A DNA stretch of 64,000 bases from Roseovarius sp. M141 (GCF_024355225.1 NZ_VCNH01000004.1:42516-106515), one strand, 5' to 3'; numbered from the stretch's first letter, positions 41,142 to 50,672 are shown. Translations and numbers: made by a program. Notes: generated by a model from the sequence alone, not told the origin.

Positions 41142-42124
41142 GGGGAATTTCCAATCTCAGTTGCGCCGGGGAGGTAGAATTCGGTGATGCCGCGTTTGCC
41201 GTCATGGCGACCGGCCTGGATGATAACGTCGATGGAATTCTCGATGTATTGGATCATGTCGGCATAGGTCATCGGGATCTCGGTCTTGAGCGCCGCGATC
41301 GCGAGGCGCTGCACGGCAAGCTGCGGAGTTTCGGCATGCAGTGTCGTCATGGACCCGCCATGGCCGGTGTTGATGGCTTCCAGAAAGGTCATGGCCTCCT
41401 TGCCGCGCACCTCGCCCAGGATGATCCGGTCGGGGCGCATGCGCAGCGTGGCGGTGAGAAGCACATCGGCGGTCTGGAATTCTGCGTCGCGATTGGCGAT
41501 GAGGGTCACGGCATTTGGCTGGGTCGGCAGAAGCTCGGCGGCTTCTTCGATGGTGACGATGCGTTCCTCGGCCGGTACGTGAGAGAGGATCTTGCGCGCG
41601 GCCACGGTCTTGCCGGTGGAGGTGCCGCCCGAGACGATCATGTTGAGTTTGTTCTCGACGCAGAAGGCGAGCGCATCATCGATCAAACCCGCGGCCACCA
41701 CTGCGCGCAAGGCGCGCTTTTTTTCCACGCGCAGGTCTTCGAGCTTGCGCTCTTTTCCGTAGAGGAAATCGAGCGCAATGCCCTCGAGTGGCAGGCTTGA
41801 GAAGAACCGCAGGCTGATCGACATGGCCGAGAGCACCGCGGGCGGGGTGATGACCTGTGCGCGGATCGGGCGCCCCTTGTAGGTGATCGAAACCGAGACG
41901 ATGGGGCGGTCCTTGCTCAGGGTGGTATTGGCGGAGGAGGCGATCTGGTTGCCGAGGTCCTTCACGTCCGTCGCTGTTAGCTTCTGATCCAGCGCGCGCA
42001 TGAAGTGATCACCCTGGAATTCGCCCCAGCAGGTCCCGTCTGGATTGATGCAAATCTCGATGACATCGTCGCGGGCGGCGGCGTCGATCTGGTCGAGGGA
42101 GGTTTCGAGATAGCTCAGCGACAT
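41138..42124 (-). CDS. virB11: VirB11 secretion ATPase
   Basis: A 328-residue hexameric ATPase. It has the Walker A GGTSTGKT (residues 166-173), the IVTIEEAAEL Asp/Glu box, a MRPDRIILGEVRGKEA Walker B/arginine region and the NTGHGGSMTTLHAE His box. It powers pilus assembly and substrate transfer at the base of the channel. The ATG at 42124 matches the family start; an upstream in-frame start overlaps virB10. Confidence 0.93.
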   Translation of the reverse strand: MSLSYLETSLDQIDAAARDDVIEICINPDGTCWGEFQGDHFMRALDQKLTATDVKDLGNQIASSANTTLSKDRPIVSVSITYKGRPIRAQVITPPAVLSAMSISLRFFSSLPLEGIALDFLYGKERKLEDLRVEKKRALRAVVAAGLIDDALAFCVENKLNMIVSGGTSTGKTVAARKILSHVPAEERIVTIEEAAELLPTQPNAVTLIANRDAEFQTADVLLTATLRMRPDRIILGEVRGKEAMTFLEAINTGHGGSMTTLHAETPQLAVQRLAIAALKTEIPMTYADMIQYIENSIDVIIQAGRHDGKRGITEFYLPGATEIGNSP

Positions 42125-42128
42125 GGGC

Positions 42129-43508
42129 TCAGAATATCTCCAGATCGCGGTCGACCATGACCGTGACGCGGGCGCCCTGGTCGACATAGATGACGGGGCC
42201 GATGGAGAGGTAATTGCCTATGACGCTGTCCGTGGCATCTGCCAGATCATCGCCCACGTCTTCGAGAACGTCGGCCGCAGTCTCATCCCGGACCTCGGAG
42301 GCGGCGGCACTGGGTGCGGCAGAAATCAGCGAGATCAGGGCGGCCGACCCGAAACGCTCGGCGAAGCGTGTGTCCACGAAACCGGTGACGCCGGAGCGGC
42401 CCAGTTCATCACCTCCGAAGGAGCTGATCTGGACGGTCTGGCCCGCGGGCAGGATGATCCGGTCCCATGCGATGGTGACGCGGCGCTGCGCGATATCCAC
42501 GCCGGCGCGGTAGCGCCCGATGAGGCGGGATCCGCGCGGGATTAGGAGGCGCGCGCCATCGACGCTGTAGACATCTTCGGACACCACGGCACGGGTCTGG
42601 CCGGGCAGCGAGCTGTCGAGGGCGGTTTCCATAACGGCCTGGATCATGGTGCCCTGTAGAATCGTGTTGGAGGGATTGGCGATCACCTCGGCCTGCGTCA
42701 CGGTGGAGGGCAACCCACCGTTCAGCACGAAATCCGTCACCTCGCCAAAAGTGCGTTCGGTCAGAGCCGTTTCATTCGCTCCGGAGGTCCCACCAAAGGC
42801 GATGGTGGGTGATGCGATTCGCCGCTCCTGGAAGGCGCGTTCCTCCGCGGCGCGGCGCTCCAGTTCGGCCATGCGCCGGGCTTCTTCCTCGCGGCGCAGT
42901 CGCTCTTGCTCGCGTGCGCGCAGCTCATCTTCCGTGGGGCCCACTGGCGCGGGTTGGGGTCGGCTGGCCTCGAGTTGGGCCAGTTCCAGATCCATGCGGA
43001 GTTGTTCAAGACTTCGATCCCGCGCCGTCAGTTCGTCCTGGAACCGTTGCTGTGCGGCTTCCGAGGCGGCTTGTAGCGCCGCGATCTGAGCGGTCAGCGC
43101 GTCGATCGCCTCTGCGGCGGCGGTGTTGTCCTCGACGACCGGTTCAGGGGCGTTGCGCAACTCCTCAATCTGGGCCTGCAGGGCGGTGATCTGCGCCAGA
43201 AGCTCCGCGTTCGGCTCGACTGGATCGGGTCCGACGAACACAACCTCGGGCTCGGGCGGGGGCAAGGTCTCGATAGCGCCAAAGCCATCCCCTTCGTTTT
43301 GGAAGACGTCAGGGGTGGCCGTTGGCAAGGCTTCCTCTTCGTCGGGCTGTGAGAGGAGATAGAGCAGGGCACCACCTGCGCCGATGACGAGGACCACGAC
43401 CAGCGCGAGAAGGGGCGACCGGCGCTGCGCCGCTATGGGCGCGCGGGCACTGCCTTTCTCAAGGGCGGCGAGGCGCCTTTCCAGCTCGGTGTTCTCGGTA
43501 TCGCTCAT
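42129..43508 (-). CDS. virB10: VirB10 core-complex protein
   Basis: A 459-residue protein. It has a cytoplasmic N-terminus, one membrane helix (about residues 29-49, LLALVVVLVIGAGGALLYLL), a Pro- and Gln/Glu-rich periplasmic coiled coil (about residues 90-230) and a C-terminal beta-barrel domain (ILQGTMIQAVMETALDSSLPG, LIPRGSRLIGRYRAGVD, ITGFVDTRFAERFG-like). It spans both membranes in the channel. The ATG at 43508 overlaps virB9 by four bases. Confidence 0.92.
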   Translation of the reverse strand: MSDTENTELERRLAALEKGSARAPIAAQRRSPLLALVVVLVIGAGGALLYLLSQPDEEEALPTATPDVFQNEGDGFGAIETLPPPEPEVVFVGPDPVEPNAELLAQITALQAQIEELRNAPEPVVEDNTAAAEAIDALTAQIAALQAASEAAQQRFQDELTARDRSLEQLRMDLELAQLEASRPQPAPVGPTEDELRAREQERLRREEEARRMAELERRAAEERAFQERRIASPTIAFGGTSGANETALTERTFGEVTDFVLNGGLPSTVTQAEVIANPSNTILQGTMIQAVMETALDSSLPGQTRAVVSEDVYSVDGARLLIPRGSRLIGRYRAGVDIAQRRVTIAWDRIILPAGQTVQISSFGGDELGRSGVTGFVDTRFAERFGSAALISLISAAPSAAASEVRDETAADVLEDVGDDLADATDSVIGNYLSIGPVIYVDQGARVTVMVDRDLEIF

Positions 43509-44200
43509 GAGGTGGCCTCCGCGGGCGGGATCGCCTCGATGCAGACCACCTCTTCGCCCAGTCGCAGGACCCATTGGCGGTTCACGCCGTTGACGCGGAT
43601 CACGCCGTCTTCAGGAGTTTGCGTGTTGACCGTGCGCTCGCGGCCGCCCGCGTAGCGGAAGATCGCGGGCACAGGTGCGTTTCTCGGAAAGGCGAAATAC
43701 GTGAACGTCCCGTCATCCCAGATGCGGGTTGGCGTAAACTCGGTCCGCGCGCTGGCACCGTAATTGTAGTTTGGTGCTTGGGCGGCGATGGACCGGGTCG
43801 GGCGCGCATCGTCCTCCGGATAGCGGAACTGCACCACATAGAAGGTTGGGCTGCGGACCTCCTCGACGTTGAAATAGTAGCTGCGCCTGTTCGTGTAGAC
43901 CGTCACATTGGTATGGACGCCGCGCGCGACGGGCTTGATTGCAAATGCCTGACCACCAGGGACGCCATCGATCTCGAAGCCTTCCGTGTCGCCCGCGATA
44001 ATCGAGCGGATGCTTTCACCGATCCCAAACTCGATGGTGGTGACATGGGTGAGCGAGACGCTGAGGCGGTAGACCTGGCCTTCCTGGTAGGTGGCCAGCC
44101 GCACACGACTGTCATTTGGACCACCGCGCGGGATCGCTTCGGCAAAGGCAAGGCTGGGCAGCAGGGCAATCCCGAGTACAAGCAGTCTGAACACAAGCAC
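43505..44200 (-). CDS. virB9: VirB9 outer-membrane core protein
   Basis: A 231-residue protein with a signal peptide (LLVLGIALLPSLAFA), an N-terminal domain with RVRLATYQEGQVYRL, VHTNVTVYTNRRSYYF and a C-terminal domain with FAFPRNAPVPAIFRY and VNRQWVLRLGEEVVCI. With VirB7 and VirB10 it forms the outer-membrane core. It starts at GTG and lies two bases downstream of virB8. Confidence 0.92.
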   Translation of the reverse strand: MLVFRLLVLGIALLPSLAFAEAIPRGGPNDSRVRLATYQEGQVYRLSVSLTHVTTIEFGIGESIRSIIAGDTEGFEIDGVPGGQAFAIKPVARGVHTNVTVYTNRRSYYFNVEEVRSPTFYVVQFRYPEDDARPTRSIAAQAPNYNYGASARTEFTPTRIWDDGTFTYFAFPRNAPVPAIFRYAGGRERTVNTQTPEDGVIRVNGVNRQWVLRLGEEVVCIEAIPPAEATS

Positions 44201-44202
44201 GG

Positions 44203-44859
44203 TCAGTTCTCCAATCTGTCGGAGCGGATGGAATATTCGAGTACGGTGAAGCCGAAGGGGTTAGTCCAGACCTCATCGATGGAGCGGCGGGTCTCGGGGC
44301 GGAACTCGAAGAGAAGGGTCGCGGTGAAGAGCCCGGTTTGGGTGCCGTTGATGGAGGTCAGACGCTTGCGCAGGCGGACCGTCGCGCGGTTGGTTCCGAT
44401 CCGGTTGATGCTGAGGATTTCCACGTCGAGCCGAGCATTGGGGCCATAGACCGTCGGCGGGTAATTCTCGTTGGCGCTGTTCCAGATCTGGCGCAGCCCG
44501 CTCTCGGCAGCTCCGTCCGAGCGGCGCAGGACGCTGCGGATGCGCAGATCGTTGTCGAGCTGGTTATAGACCTCCCGGTCGGTCACATAGCGGAAGACCT
44601 CCGCCTCGATGATCGCCTGGTTGGCGGTGACGGATGTGGCCCCAACGGACGCCTCGGGCAGGGCAAAACCAGTGGCGGGATCATAGGGGACAACGACGGG
44701 GGGCGGGTCGACATCGAGGATCGCGACTGCTGCTGCGCTCAGACAGCCGATGATGCCGAAGACAAGGCCCATCAGGCCAAGGCGTTGCCAGAGCCGTTCG
44801 CGGCGCAGCGCGCCATAGACCAGTTCTTCCTCGATGATTTCTTGTTCACTCGCCACCAT
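44203..44859 (-). CDS. virB8: VirB8 assembly protein
   Basis: A 218-residue bitopic protein with a cytoplasmic N-terminus, one membrane helix (residues about 29-51, LGLMGLVFGIIGCLSAAAVAIL) and a periplasmic NTF2-like domain (YVTDREVYNQLDNDLRIR, SINRIGTNRATVRLRKR, FRPETRRSIDEVWTNPFGF). It nucleates channel assembly. Confidence 0.92.
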   Translation of the reverse strand: MVASEQEIIEEELVYGALRRERLWQRLGLMGLVFGIIGCLSAAAVAILDVDPPPVVVPYDPATGFALPEASVGATSVTANQAIIEAEVFRYVTDREVYNQLDNDLRIRSVLRRSDGAAESGLRQIWNSANENYPPTVYGPNARLDVEILSINRIGTNRATVRLRKRLTSINGTQTGLFTATLLFEFRPETRRSIDEVWTNPFGFTVLEYSIRSDRLEN

Positions 44860-44873
44860 TCATGCCCCCGCGA

Positions 44874-45686
44874 TCACTCGGCCCGCAGGTCCGGCAAGGT
44901 GAAATCCATGAAGCGCTGCTCTTCGGCGATGGTCGCGGCATCGATCACGCCGCCCGTGCCATCGCCCACGGTTTGCACAGCTTCGAGCTGCCACATGGCG
45001 ACCAACGCAATGGCGAGCTCCGCGGTCACGCGCGTGTTGAGATCGATGCTTTCCTTGAGTTCGTCCATATCGTCGATGAGCCCAACAAGGCGGTCTACCC
45101 GCTCGAGCGACTGGCCGGCATCCTCATAGCTGTTCTGGGCCGCCGCCGAGACAAGGGCACCGGTGGTGGCCTGCGTCGCCACGCGGTTGGCCCCGGGATT
45201 GCCGCTCGTGGCCATTTCCGAGAGGGTGTCCTCGTCAAAGCCGAGGTCGGCCAGCACCCGGTCCATCTGGGTTTCGATCTCGCCTGCGCCAGAACCGGAC
45301 AGGCCGGAGAAATCCCCAGTCTTGATCGCCTCAATCGTGGCGAGGATGTCCCCGAACTCCTGGTCGAGCAGGCCATTGAGTTCGTCTTCCATCTCGGTGC
45401 GAATGATTTCTGGCAGCTCGGCGAGGCGGGTGAGGGCCTCGTAGGTTCTTTGCAGCTCCGCGAGTTGGTCCGTGAGCGTGGCAAGCTGTTCGCGGAGCTG
45501 CGTCAGCTGCTCGTTTTGCAGGATCTCGTCCTCGATCATCTGCCGGAGCTGCTGGATGTTTTGCGCGATGTTCTGGGTGTCGACGACGGGCACGCCTTGC
45601 GCGAGGGCAGGGGATAGGGCGCCAAGATGCAGACCGATCCCAAGTGTCGTGGCCAAAGCTGTCCTCAAGAGCAGATGTCCCATCAT
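44874..45686 (-). CDS. virB5: VirB5-like pilus-tip/adhesin protein
   Basis: A 270-residue protein with a signal peptide ending at ALAQ. The mature part is helical, with a coiled coil rich in Gln/Leu (about residues 42-95), consistent with VirB5/TrbJ proteins. The C-terminus has ESIDLNTRVTAELAIALVAM and ends FMDFTLPDLRAE. The start overlaps the stop of the upstream transglycosylase (ATGA). The tail resembles that upstream protein, as described there. Confidence 0.8.
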   Translation of the reverse strand: MMGHLLLRTALATTLGIGLHLGALSPALAQGVPVVDTQNIAQNIQQLRQMIEDEILQNEQLTQLREQLATLTDQLAELQRTYEALTRLAELPEIIRTEMEDELNGLLDQEFGDILATIEAIKTGDFSGLSGSGAGEIETQMDRVLADLGFDEDTLSEMATSGNPGANRVATQATTGALVSAAAQNSYEDAGQSLERVDRLVGLIDDMDELKESIDLNTRVTAELAIALVAMWQLEAVQTVGDGTGGVIDAATIAEEQRFMDFTLPDLRAE

Positions 45687-46837
45687 TCAATCTCCCTGAT
45701 CGTAAAATCCATGAACGCGCCTTCGGCCATGCGAGCGCTGGCCTGGGCCAGCTCTTCGGCGGAGAGCACGCGGGTGCGGGCGGCCTGAAGCCGGATGCGG
45801 GCAGCGACGAGGCGCACGAGTTCGGCGCGGGCATAGGTGTTGAGTGCGATGCTTTCCTGCACGTCTTCAGTCTCGGAAATCCGTTCGACGATATCCGCAA
45901 TACGCAGGGCGGCTTGCCTGATCGCGGCGGGCGAGTTGTTGCCATAGAAGGCCGCGCCGTGCCCGGTGATTGAGAGGTTGGCATTGGCCAGAAGCGCGGG
46001 GTCGATCGTGCCAAGCGCATCGATCCCGCCGATACGGGTCAAATAGAGGTTATAGCGTTCAGGGATGACCGACACGTAGTGCTGGGTCTCGCGGAAGGGT
46101 GGCACGCCGCCATACTCGAAGACCCGGCCGGGTCCGGCGTTATAGGCCGCGAGGGCGTTGATGATGTTGCCATCGAATGTGTTGAGCTGGGTCGCGAGAT
46201 AGCGCGCGCCGCCATGCACCTGCAGATAGGGGCTGTCATAGTATTCCGGGTTGATGCCCAGATCGCTGGCCGTCCCAGGCATGATTTGGGTGAGACCATA
46301 GGCGCCGACGGGAGACCGTGCCCCAATGGTGAACCGGCTTTCCTGCCAGATGAGCGCTTGCAGCAACGCGCGCCACTGGACGGGTGAGAGCCCTGCGCGG
46401 CCAACTCCCGCAAAGCCGCTGGTCTCCTGAGCCACGCGGATGATGAGCTGCTCGATGGTCTCAGACGTATCCCCGAACATCTGCGCACCGCCGGGATTGG
46501 GATCGATCTCGCCCGTGCCATAGACCGCCTCGACTGACCGGGCCGGATCCCCGCTGCCGCTTTCCAGCCCCGTGACCATAGCTGGCAAGCCCTGACCGCC
46601 GAAGCTGGTCTGGGCATCAAGGATGCGTTGCAGGGTTTCCAGCTGCTCCCGTTCGATCTCGGCAATGAGTTCGCGCACGGCAAGCTTGTCCGCCTGAACG
46701 GCCAAGTCAGCCTCGCGATCGCCAGTCTCGACGATGTCACGCGCGGTCAGCCCACTGTCATTGGTCGGCACGCCTTGGGCGAAGCCGAGACCGGGCAGCA
46801 GGCAAAACGCGAGTATATGAGGCAGGCTAGACTTCAA
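45683..46837 (-). CDS. lytic transglycosylase within a VirB5-like scaffold
   Basis: A 384-residue protein with a signal peptide (LPHILAFCLLPGLGFA). The mature start QGVPTNDSGLTARDI parallels QGVPVVDTQNIAQNI of the adjacent VirB5. Residues about 155-275 are a lytic transglycosylase domain (ALIWQESRF with catalytic Glu166, YGLTQIMPGTA, ALAAYNAGPGRV). The last 80 residues return to a VirB5-like pattern: ESIALNTYARAELVRL and AFMDFTIREIE. TTG at 46837 is chosen because GGAGGG lies upstream and the signal peptide begins there. It probably opens peptidoglycan for the channel. Confidence 0.8.
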   Translation of the reverse strand: MKSSLPHILAFCLLPGLGFAQGVPTNDSGLTARDIVETGDREADLAVQADKLAVRELIAEIEREQLETLQRILDAQTSFGGQGLPAMVTGLESGSGDPARSVEAVYGTGEIDPNPGGAQMFGDTSETIEQLIIRVAQETSGFAGVGRAGLSPVQWRALLQALIWQESRFTIGARSPVGAYGLTQIMPGTASDLGINPEYYDSPYLQVHGGARYLATQLNTFDGNIINALAAYNAGPGRVFEYGGVPPFRETQHYVSVIPERYNLYLTRIGGIDALGTIDPALLANANLSITGHGAAFYGNNSPAAIRQAALRIADIVERISETEDVQESIALNTYARAELVRLVAARIRLQAARTRVLSAEELAQASARMAEGAFMDFTIREIE

Positions 46838-46994
46838 CGTCGCCCTCCGGGGTGCCAAGGGGCGTGAAGTCACAATCAGGCGTGACGGGTGCCGTGGACG
46901 CAAGGAATGTGAAGCAATTCGCCTGCGGCTCCCGGTACTGGGTGCAGGAGGCCAGTGCGCCGAGCGCAGCCAAAGCGACAAGAATACGGATCAT
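46827..46994 (-). CDS. small VirB7-like lipoprotein
   Basis: A 55-residue protein with a signal sequence and lipobox LASC (cysteine at residue 16), then a short mature part with two more cysteines (NCFTF and DCDFT). Size, lipobox and position fit VirB7, the lipoprotein of the outer-membrane core, although it lies after virB4 rather than before virB8. Its ATG overlaps the virB4 stop (ATGA) and its end overlaps the transglycosylase start. Confidence 0.7.
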   Translation of the reverse strand: MIRILVALAALGALASCTQYREPQANCFTFLASTAPVTPDCDFTPLGTPEGDVEV

Positions 46995-49366
46995 GATAGC
47001 CTCCAAAAATCTGGGCGGTCGCGGTAATCGGAGCCGACAAGCGCTTCGCCCTTTTCCATGCCGCCAAGGATGGTGAGATTGGGTCCAAGCGCGCTCAGAT
47101 CGGCATCGACGACGATTGAGCCCTGATCGTCGCGGATCAGTGCGAGGCGGCTGTTGCTGCCCGTGTTGAGAAGGACGTCGAGCTCCTTCTCCGTGAGGTT
47201 CAGCATGGCGTAGTCCGAGGCATTGGCGCGAATATTGGGCAGCAGGATCTGCGTCGGAACGGCTTCGACGATGGTCTTGCCGGTCCGGGTGCGCTCGAGC
47301 TGGCTTGCGTATTGCGTCATCATCACCGCGACCGTGTTCTGTTTGCGCGCTGTCACCAGCCAGTTCGACAGCCGCTCGGCGAAATACGCGTTGTCGAGCG
47401 CCTTCCAGGCCTCGTCGATCACGATGATGGTGGGGCGGCGGTCCTCGATCTCGCGCTCGACCCGGCGGAAAAGATAGGAGAGGACGGCCATCCGTTCCTT
47501 GTCGGCCTCGCTGTCGAGAATGCCGGTCAGATCGAAGCCCACGACATCGCCCTTGAGCGAGAACGTGTCCTCGAGGCTCTGCCCGAAGATCCAGCCGTAG
47601 CGGCCGTCTTCGGTCCACTCGAGCAGGCGCTGGTGCAGATCGCCGCCATCATCGGTGGACACAAAAAGCGATGCGAAATCCCGCCAGTTCCGCAGGGCCG
47701 GATTGGAGGCCTGCGCGTTCTGGCGCACCACTTCCTGGATGCGATTGGTCTGTGCTGGTGTGAGCGGCTTGTCAGCGCGGTAAAGAAGCGTGGCAAGCCA
47801 GTCTGAGAGCCAGGCGGTGCCGCGCGCATCGGTCTCTGTCCAGAGCGGGTTGAGACCCGTGGGCTGGCCGGCGTTCAGGGAGGCGTAGCGCCCGCCATTG
47901 GCGCGCACCGCCATCTCCATGCCAAGACGGTAATCGAAGACGAAGATCCGCGCCCCTGCTCGACGGGCTTGGGTCATCAGGAAGGCCGACAGCACCGATT
48001 TGCCCGACCCGGGCCGCCCCATGATCAGGGTATGCCCGCTGGTGGGTTCTTTGTCGGGCGCGCCCTGCTCGTGATAGGAAAACCGGTAGGCGCTTTGCTC
48101 CGGCGTGGGCAGATAGGTGACGACCCGGCCCCAGGGGGTAAGTGCTGCAGGTTTGCCGAGCTGTGTCCGGTGGAAGGCCGCGAAATCCGCGAAGTTGCGA
48201 TTGGTGACGGCGCTGGCACGCACGCGCTTGGGCTGGTTGCCGGGATGCTGGCTGAGGTAATGGGCCTTTGCGGCGACCCGCTCGCCGATCATCTTCACGC
48301 CTTCGGTCGCGGCGGCGTTCACGATTTCAGCGCTGAGGGTTTGCAGTTCTTCGAGCGTCTCGCAGAAGAGCGTCACGACCATGTGATGCTCGCCGAAGCT
48401 TTGGCGCTTGGCCTCGAGATTATCGGCGGCGATGTCGAGGGCTTCCAGAAGCGAGAGGGCGGCGTCCTGGCTGGCCTGCATCTGGCGCTTTTGCCGCTTG
48501 ATGCGGCCCGCCATGAGGTTCGAATTGATCGGCGTGAAGGAGTGCGTCACGATCATGTCGACCGGCAGGTTCAGCATGTCGAACATGGTGCAGGAGGTGC
48601 CTTCCGAGTATTCCCCAATGGTGAAACTCTTGCCGTAGCGATGCCCCACGACGCCTTCCGAGAGCTCGAAATGATCGCCATGAAACGTCACGCGGGTATT
48701 GGCGACGTTGACGGACAAAAAGCCGTAGGTGTTTGCAGGGTAGAGCGGCAGCTCGGTGCCCGTGTTCAGCGCGCCCAGAAACCCCACCAATTCCCCCGAT
48801 GCAGCCGACAGCAGGCGCGGTTTGAGCTCTGCGAGGCCGGACAGGAAGACGTTCACGGCCTCGCCCAGGCGCTGCAGGCGTTTGCGGGTCTCCTCTCTCA
48901 GCCGGTCCGGCGCGCTGCGGCTGAGGAACGGCAGGAGGCTTTTCGGGGGTGGGCGGTGAATGACGGTGAGCGTCAGCGTCTTGTCGCGCAGTCCGCTGGT
49001 CTCGAGTTTCGCGCGCCAGCGCCGGTCAACCTCGCCTGCGAAGCTGTCCTCACGGATCGGGTCGAGATCAGGTTTGATGGCCTTGGAGACCTTGTGGACG
49101 TAATAGCTGAATTCCGGCCCGAGCTGCGCGACGATGCGGGCAAAAAGTGCCGTCAGTTTGTCGAGATAGGCATCGTCCGTCGTGTAGCTGTTGATCCCCT
49201 CGAGCCGGATGCAGCGGAAGAGTTCGTTCACCCGTGTCCGCACGGTCTGGTCGTCAACGAGGCTCACATAGGGCAGCATATGCGCGAGGCGGGTCTCGCG
49301 CGCATACCAGTCTGGCGTCATTGTGCGGGCATCGAGCGCAGCATCACGGGTGTCATCACGGGGCAT
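46991..49366 (-). CDS. virB4: VirB4 secretion ATPase
   Basis: A 791-residue ATPase with Walker A GRPGSGKS (residues 450-457) and Walker B IIVIDEAWKAL, followed by TARKQNTVAVMMTQYASQLE and a C-terminal LNTGSNSRLALIRDDQGS. The N-terminal half is the CagE/TrbE/VirB domain. It is the largest energiser of the channel. The ATG at 49366 follows GGGGAC; an earlier ATG at 49381 is possible. The start overlaps virB3. Confidence 0.93.
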   Translation of the reverse strand: MPRDDTRDAALDARTMTPDWYARETRLAHMLPYVSLVDDQTVRTRVNELFRCIRLEGINSYTTDDAYLDKLTALFARIVAQLGPEFSYYVHKVSKAIKPDLDPIREDSFAGEVDRRWRAKLETSGLRDKTLTLTVIHRPPPKSLLPFLSRSAPDRLREETRKRLQRLGEAVNVFLSGLAELKPRLLSAASGELVGFLGALNTGTELPLYPANTYGFLSVNVANTRVTFHGDHFELSEGVVGHRYGKSFTIGEYSEGTSCTMFDMLNLPVDMIVTHSFTPINSNLMAGRIKRQKRQMQASQDAALSLLEALDIAADNLEAKRQSFGEHHMVVTLFCETLEELQTLSAEIVNAAATEGVKMIGERVAAKAHYLSQHPGNQPKRVRASAVTNRNFADFAAFHRTQLGKPAALTPWGRVVTYLPTPEQSAYRFSYHEQGAPDKEPTSGHTLIMGRPGSGKSVLSAFLMTQARRAGARIFVFDYRLGMEMAVRANGGRYASLNAGQPTGLNPLWTETDARGTAWLSDWLATLLYRADKPLTPAQTNRIQEVVRQNAQASNPALRNWRDFASLFVSTDDGGDLHQRLLEWTEDGRYGWIFGQSLEDTFSLKGDVVGFDLTGILDSEADKERMAVLSYLFRRVEREIEDRRPTIIVIDEAWKALDNAYFAERLSNWLVTARKQNTVAVMMTQYASQLERTRTGKTIVEAVPTQILLPNIRANASDYAMLNLTEKELDVLLNTGSNSRLALIRDDQGSIVVDADLSALGPNLTILGGMEKGEALVGSDYRDRPDFWRLS

Positions 49367-49634
49367 AGCTGTCCCCGCCATGGATGGACCTGTTGCGCGT
49401 GGGTGGCGTCTCCTGCAGCGCCGTCACCATCACGTCGATGAAACGCGGGTCCCAATCGGCAGCCTTCCAAAGCACCGGGTAGAGCAGGGCAGCGACACCC
49501 AGCACCGCGATGTGCTGGACCCAGACGAACAAGAGCACCGAACCGAAGAGCCAGACCATCGCATACATGATGGGCAGGCCCAGAAGCTTCGGCGGGCGCA
49601 CGAGGCCGAGAAAGAGAGGCGAGCGTTCAGCCAC
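49356..49634 (-). CDS. virB3: VirB3 membrane protein
   Basis: A 92-residue protein with the VirB3 opening (ERSPLFLGLVRPPKLLGLP) and two hydrophobic helices (MYAMVWLFGSVLLFVWV and HIAVLGVAALLYPVLW). The GTG at 49634 overlaps the virB2 stop. A longer frame reaches 49676 but would read into virB2. Confidence 0.85.
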   Translation of the reverse strand: MAERSPLFLGLVRPPKLLGLPIMYAMVWLFGSVLLFVWVQHIAVLGVAALLYPVLWKAADWDPRFIDVMVTALQETPPTRNRSIHGGDSYAP

Positions 49635-49920
49635 CGGCAAAGACCGCGGCAACGATCGTGGGGGCGGCGGCGACACCAGCGATGCCTACGAGGACCCAGA
49701 GTGCCTGGCGCAGATCGATGATGTTGAAGAACCAGCTCAAGAAAATGCCAAGGACCGCGAGCGTTGCGATGACCACACCAAGGGGTCCGGTGAGCGCATC
49801 GACAATGCCCTGCAACAAGCTTTGGATCGGGGAGAGATCGATGCTCTGTGCAAGGGCGGGCTCGGCAATCAGCAGGAATAGCGCCAGCGAGGCGACAAAG
49901 AGGTTTGAAATCTGTTTCAT
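49627..49920 (-). CDS. virB2: VirB2 pilin precursor
   Basis: A 97-residue pilin with a signal peptide ending at ALAQ (residue 25) and two hydrophobic helices (LGVVIATLAVLGIFLSWFF and ALWVLVGIAGVAAAPTIVAA) around a short RQ-containing turn. It is the major pilus subunit. The ATG overlaps the virB1 stop (ATGA). Confidence 0.9.
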   Translation of the reverse strand: MKQISNLFVASLALFLLIAEPALAQSIDLSPIQSLLQGIVDALTGPLGVVIATLAVLGIFLSWFFNIIDLRQALWVLVGIAGVAAAPTIVAAVFAGG

Positions 49921-50672
49921 GAATTTGATCCTTCCAATCGGGCCACGACGGCCATGACGCGGGCCACGTGGTTCTGGGTTTCTCGGTAAGGGGGAATGCC
50001 ACCGTGTTGGCGCACGGCGTCCGGCCCCGCGTTGTAGGCCGCCAGCGCCAGATGCGGATCGCCGAAGCGCTCCAGCATCATCGCGAGGTAGCGGGCAGAG
50101 CCCTCCAGGTTCTGTTGGGGGTCACGCGGGTCAACGCCGAGATCAAGGGCAGTGATGGGCATCAATTGGCCCAGACCAATGGCGCCCGCGCTCGAGATGG
50201 CATCCTGCCTGTAGGCGCTCTCCACTTCGATATTGGCCCGGTAGAGAGCTAGCCAATCCGTGACGGACAGTCCCGCGCGGCGCAAACCGGGATGGCCGGC
50301 ATAACGCAGGGCTGTTGCCTCGATGTCCGAGAGAAGGTCTGCGCGGGGCAGGAGTGCTGGCTGGGCGAGTGCCGCAAACCTCAGCGCGTCAGGGTTGGGC
50401 GCTGCTTCCGTCTCACCAAGAATGGCCAAACCATCGGACGCCGATCCCTGACCAACGCCGTCATTGTAGTTCCGGGCAAAACCGCTCTGAGACCGCGACG
50501 GGGTCAGAGAACCGTCGCTCTCCATGACCAGGACCATTTGCGCTGAGGCTGGCGCGGCAACCAGCCAGAGACAGACGAGGTTAGTTGCCAGCGCCCTTGT
50601 CTGAGGGGGCTTTGTCTGGCCGGGTGAGTTTGTGCGTACGGCTTGTACCCGCCTCAAGCGGCAGGTCGACAT
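49917..50672 (-). CDS. virB1: VirB1-type lytic transglycosylase
   Basis: A protein of about 251 residues with a C-terminal transglycosylase domain: ANIEVESAYRQDA with catalytic Glu in VESAY, GAIGLGQLMPITALDLGV, ALAAYNAGPDAV and a GGIPPYRETQNHV tail. A hydrophobic stretch LVCLWLVAAPASAQ gives the signal peptide. The start is uncertain: the ATG at 50672 leaves a long charged N-terminus and overlaps the upstream gene by 92 bases, whereas a CTG at 50591 next to AAGGGC would give a standard signal peptide. Confidence 0.8.
   Translation of the reverse strand: MSTCRLRRVQAVRTNSPGQTKPPQTRALATNLVCLWLVAAPASAQMVLVMESDGSLTPSRSQSGFARNYNDGVGQGSASDGLAILGETEAAPNPDALRFAALAQPALLPRADLLSDIEATALRYAGHPGLRRAGLSVTDWLALYRANIEVESAYRQDAISSAGAIGLGQLMPITALDLGVDPRDPQQNLEGSARYLAMMLERFGDPHLALAAYNAGPDAVRQHGGIPPYRETQNHVARVMAVVARLEGSNS

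Noticed and set aside
47969..49441. A 490-residue open frame on the + strand
   Set aside because: It is antisense to virB4, which has Walker motifs in the right places.
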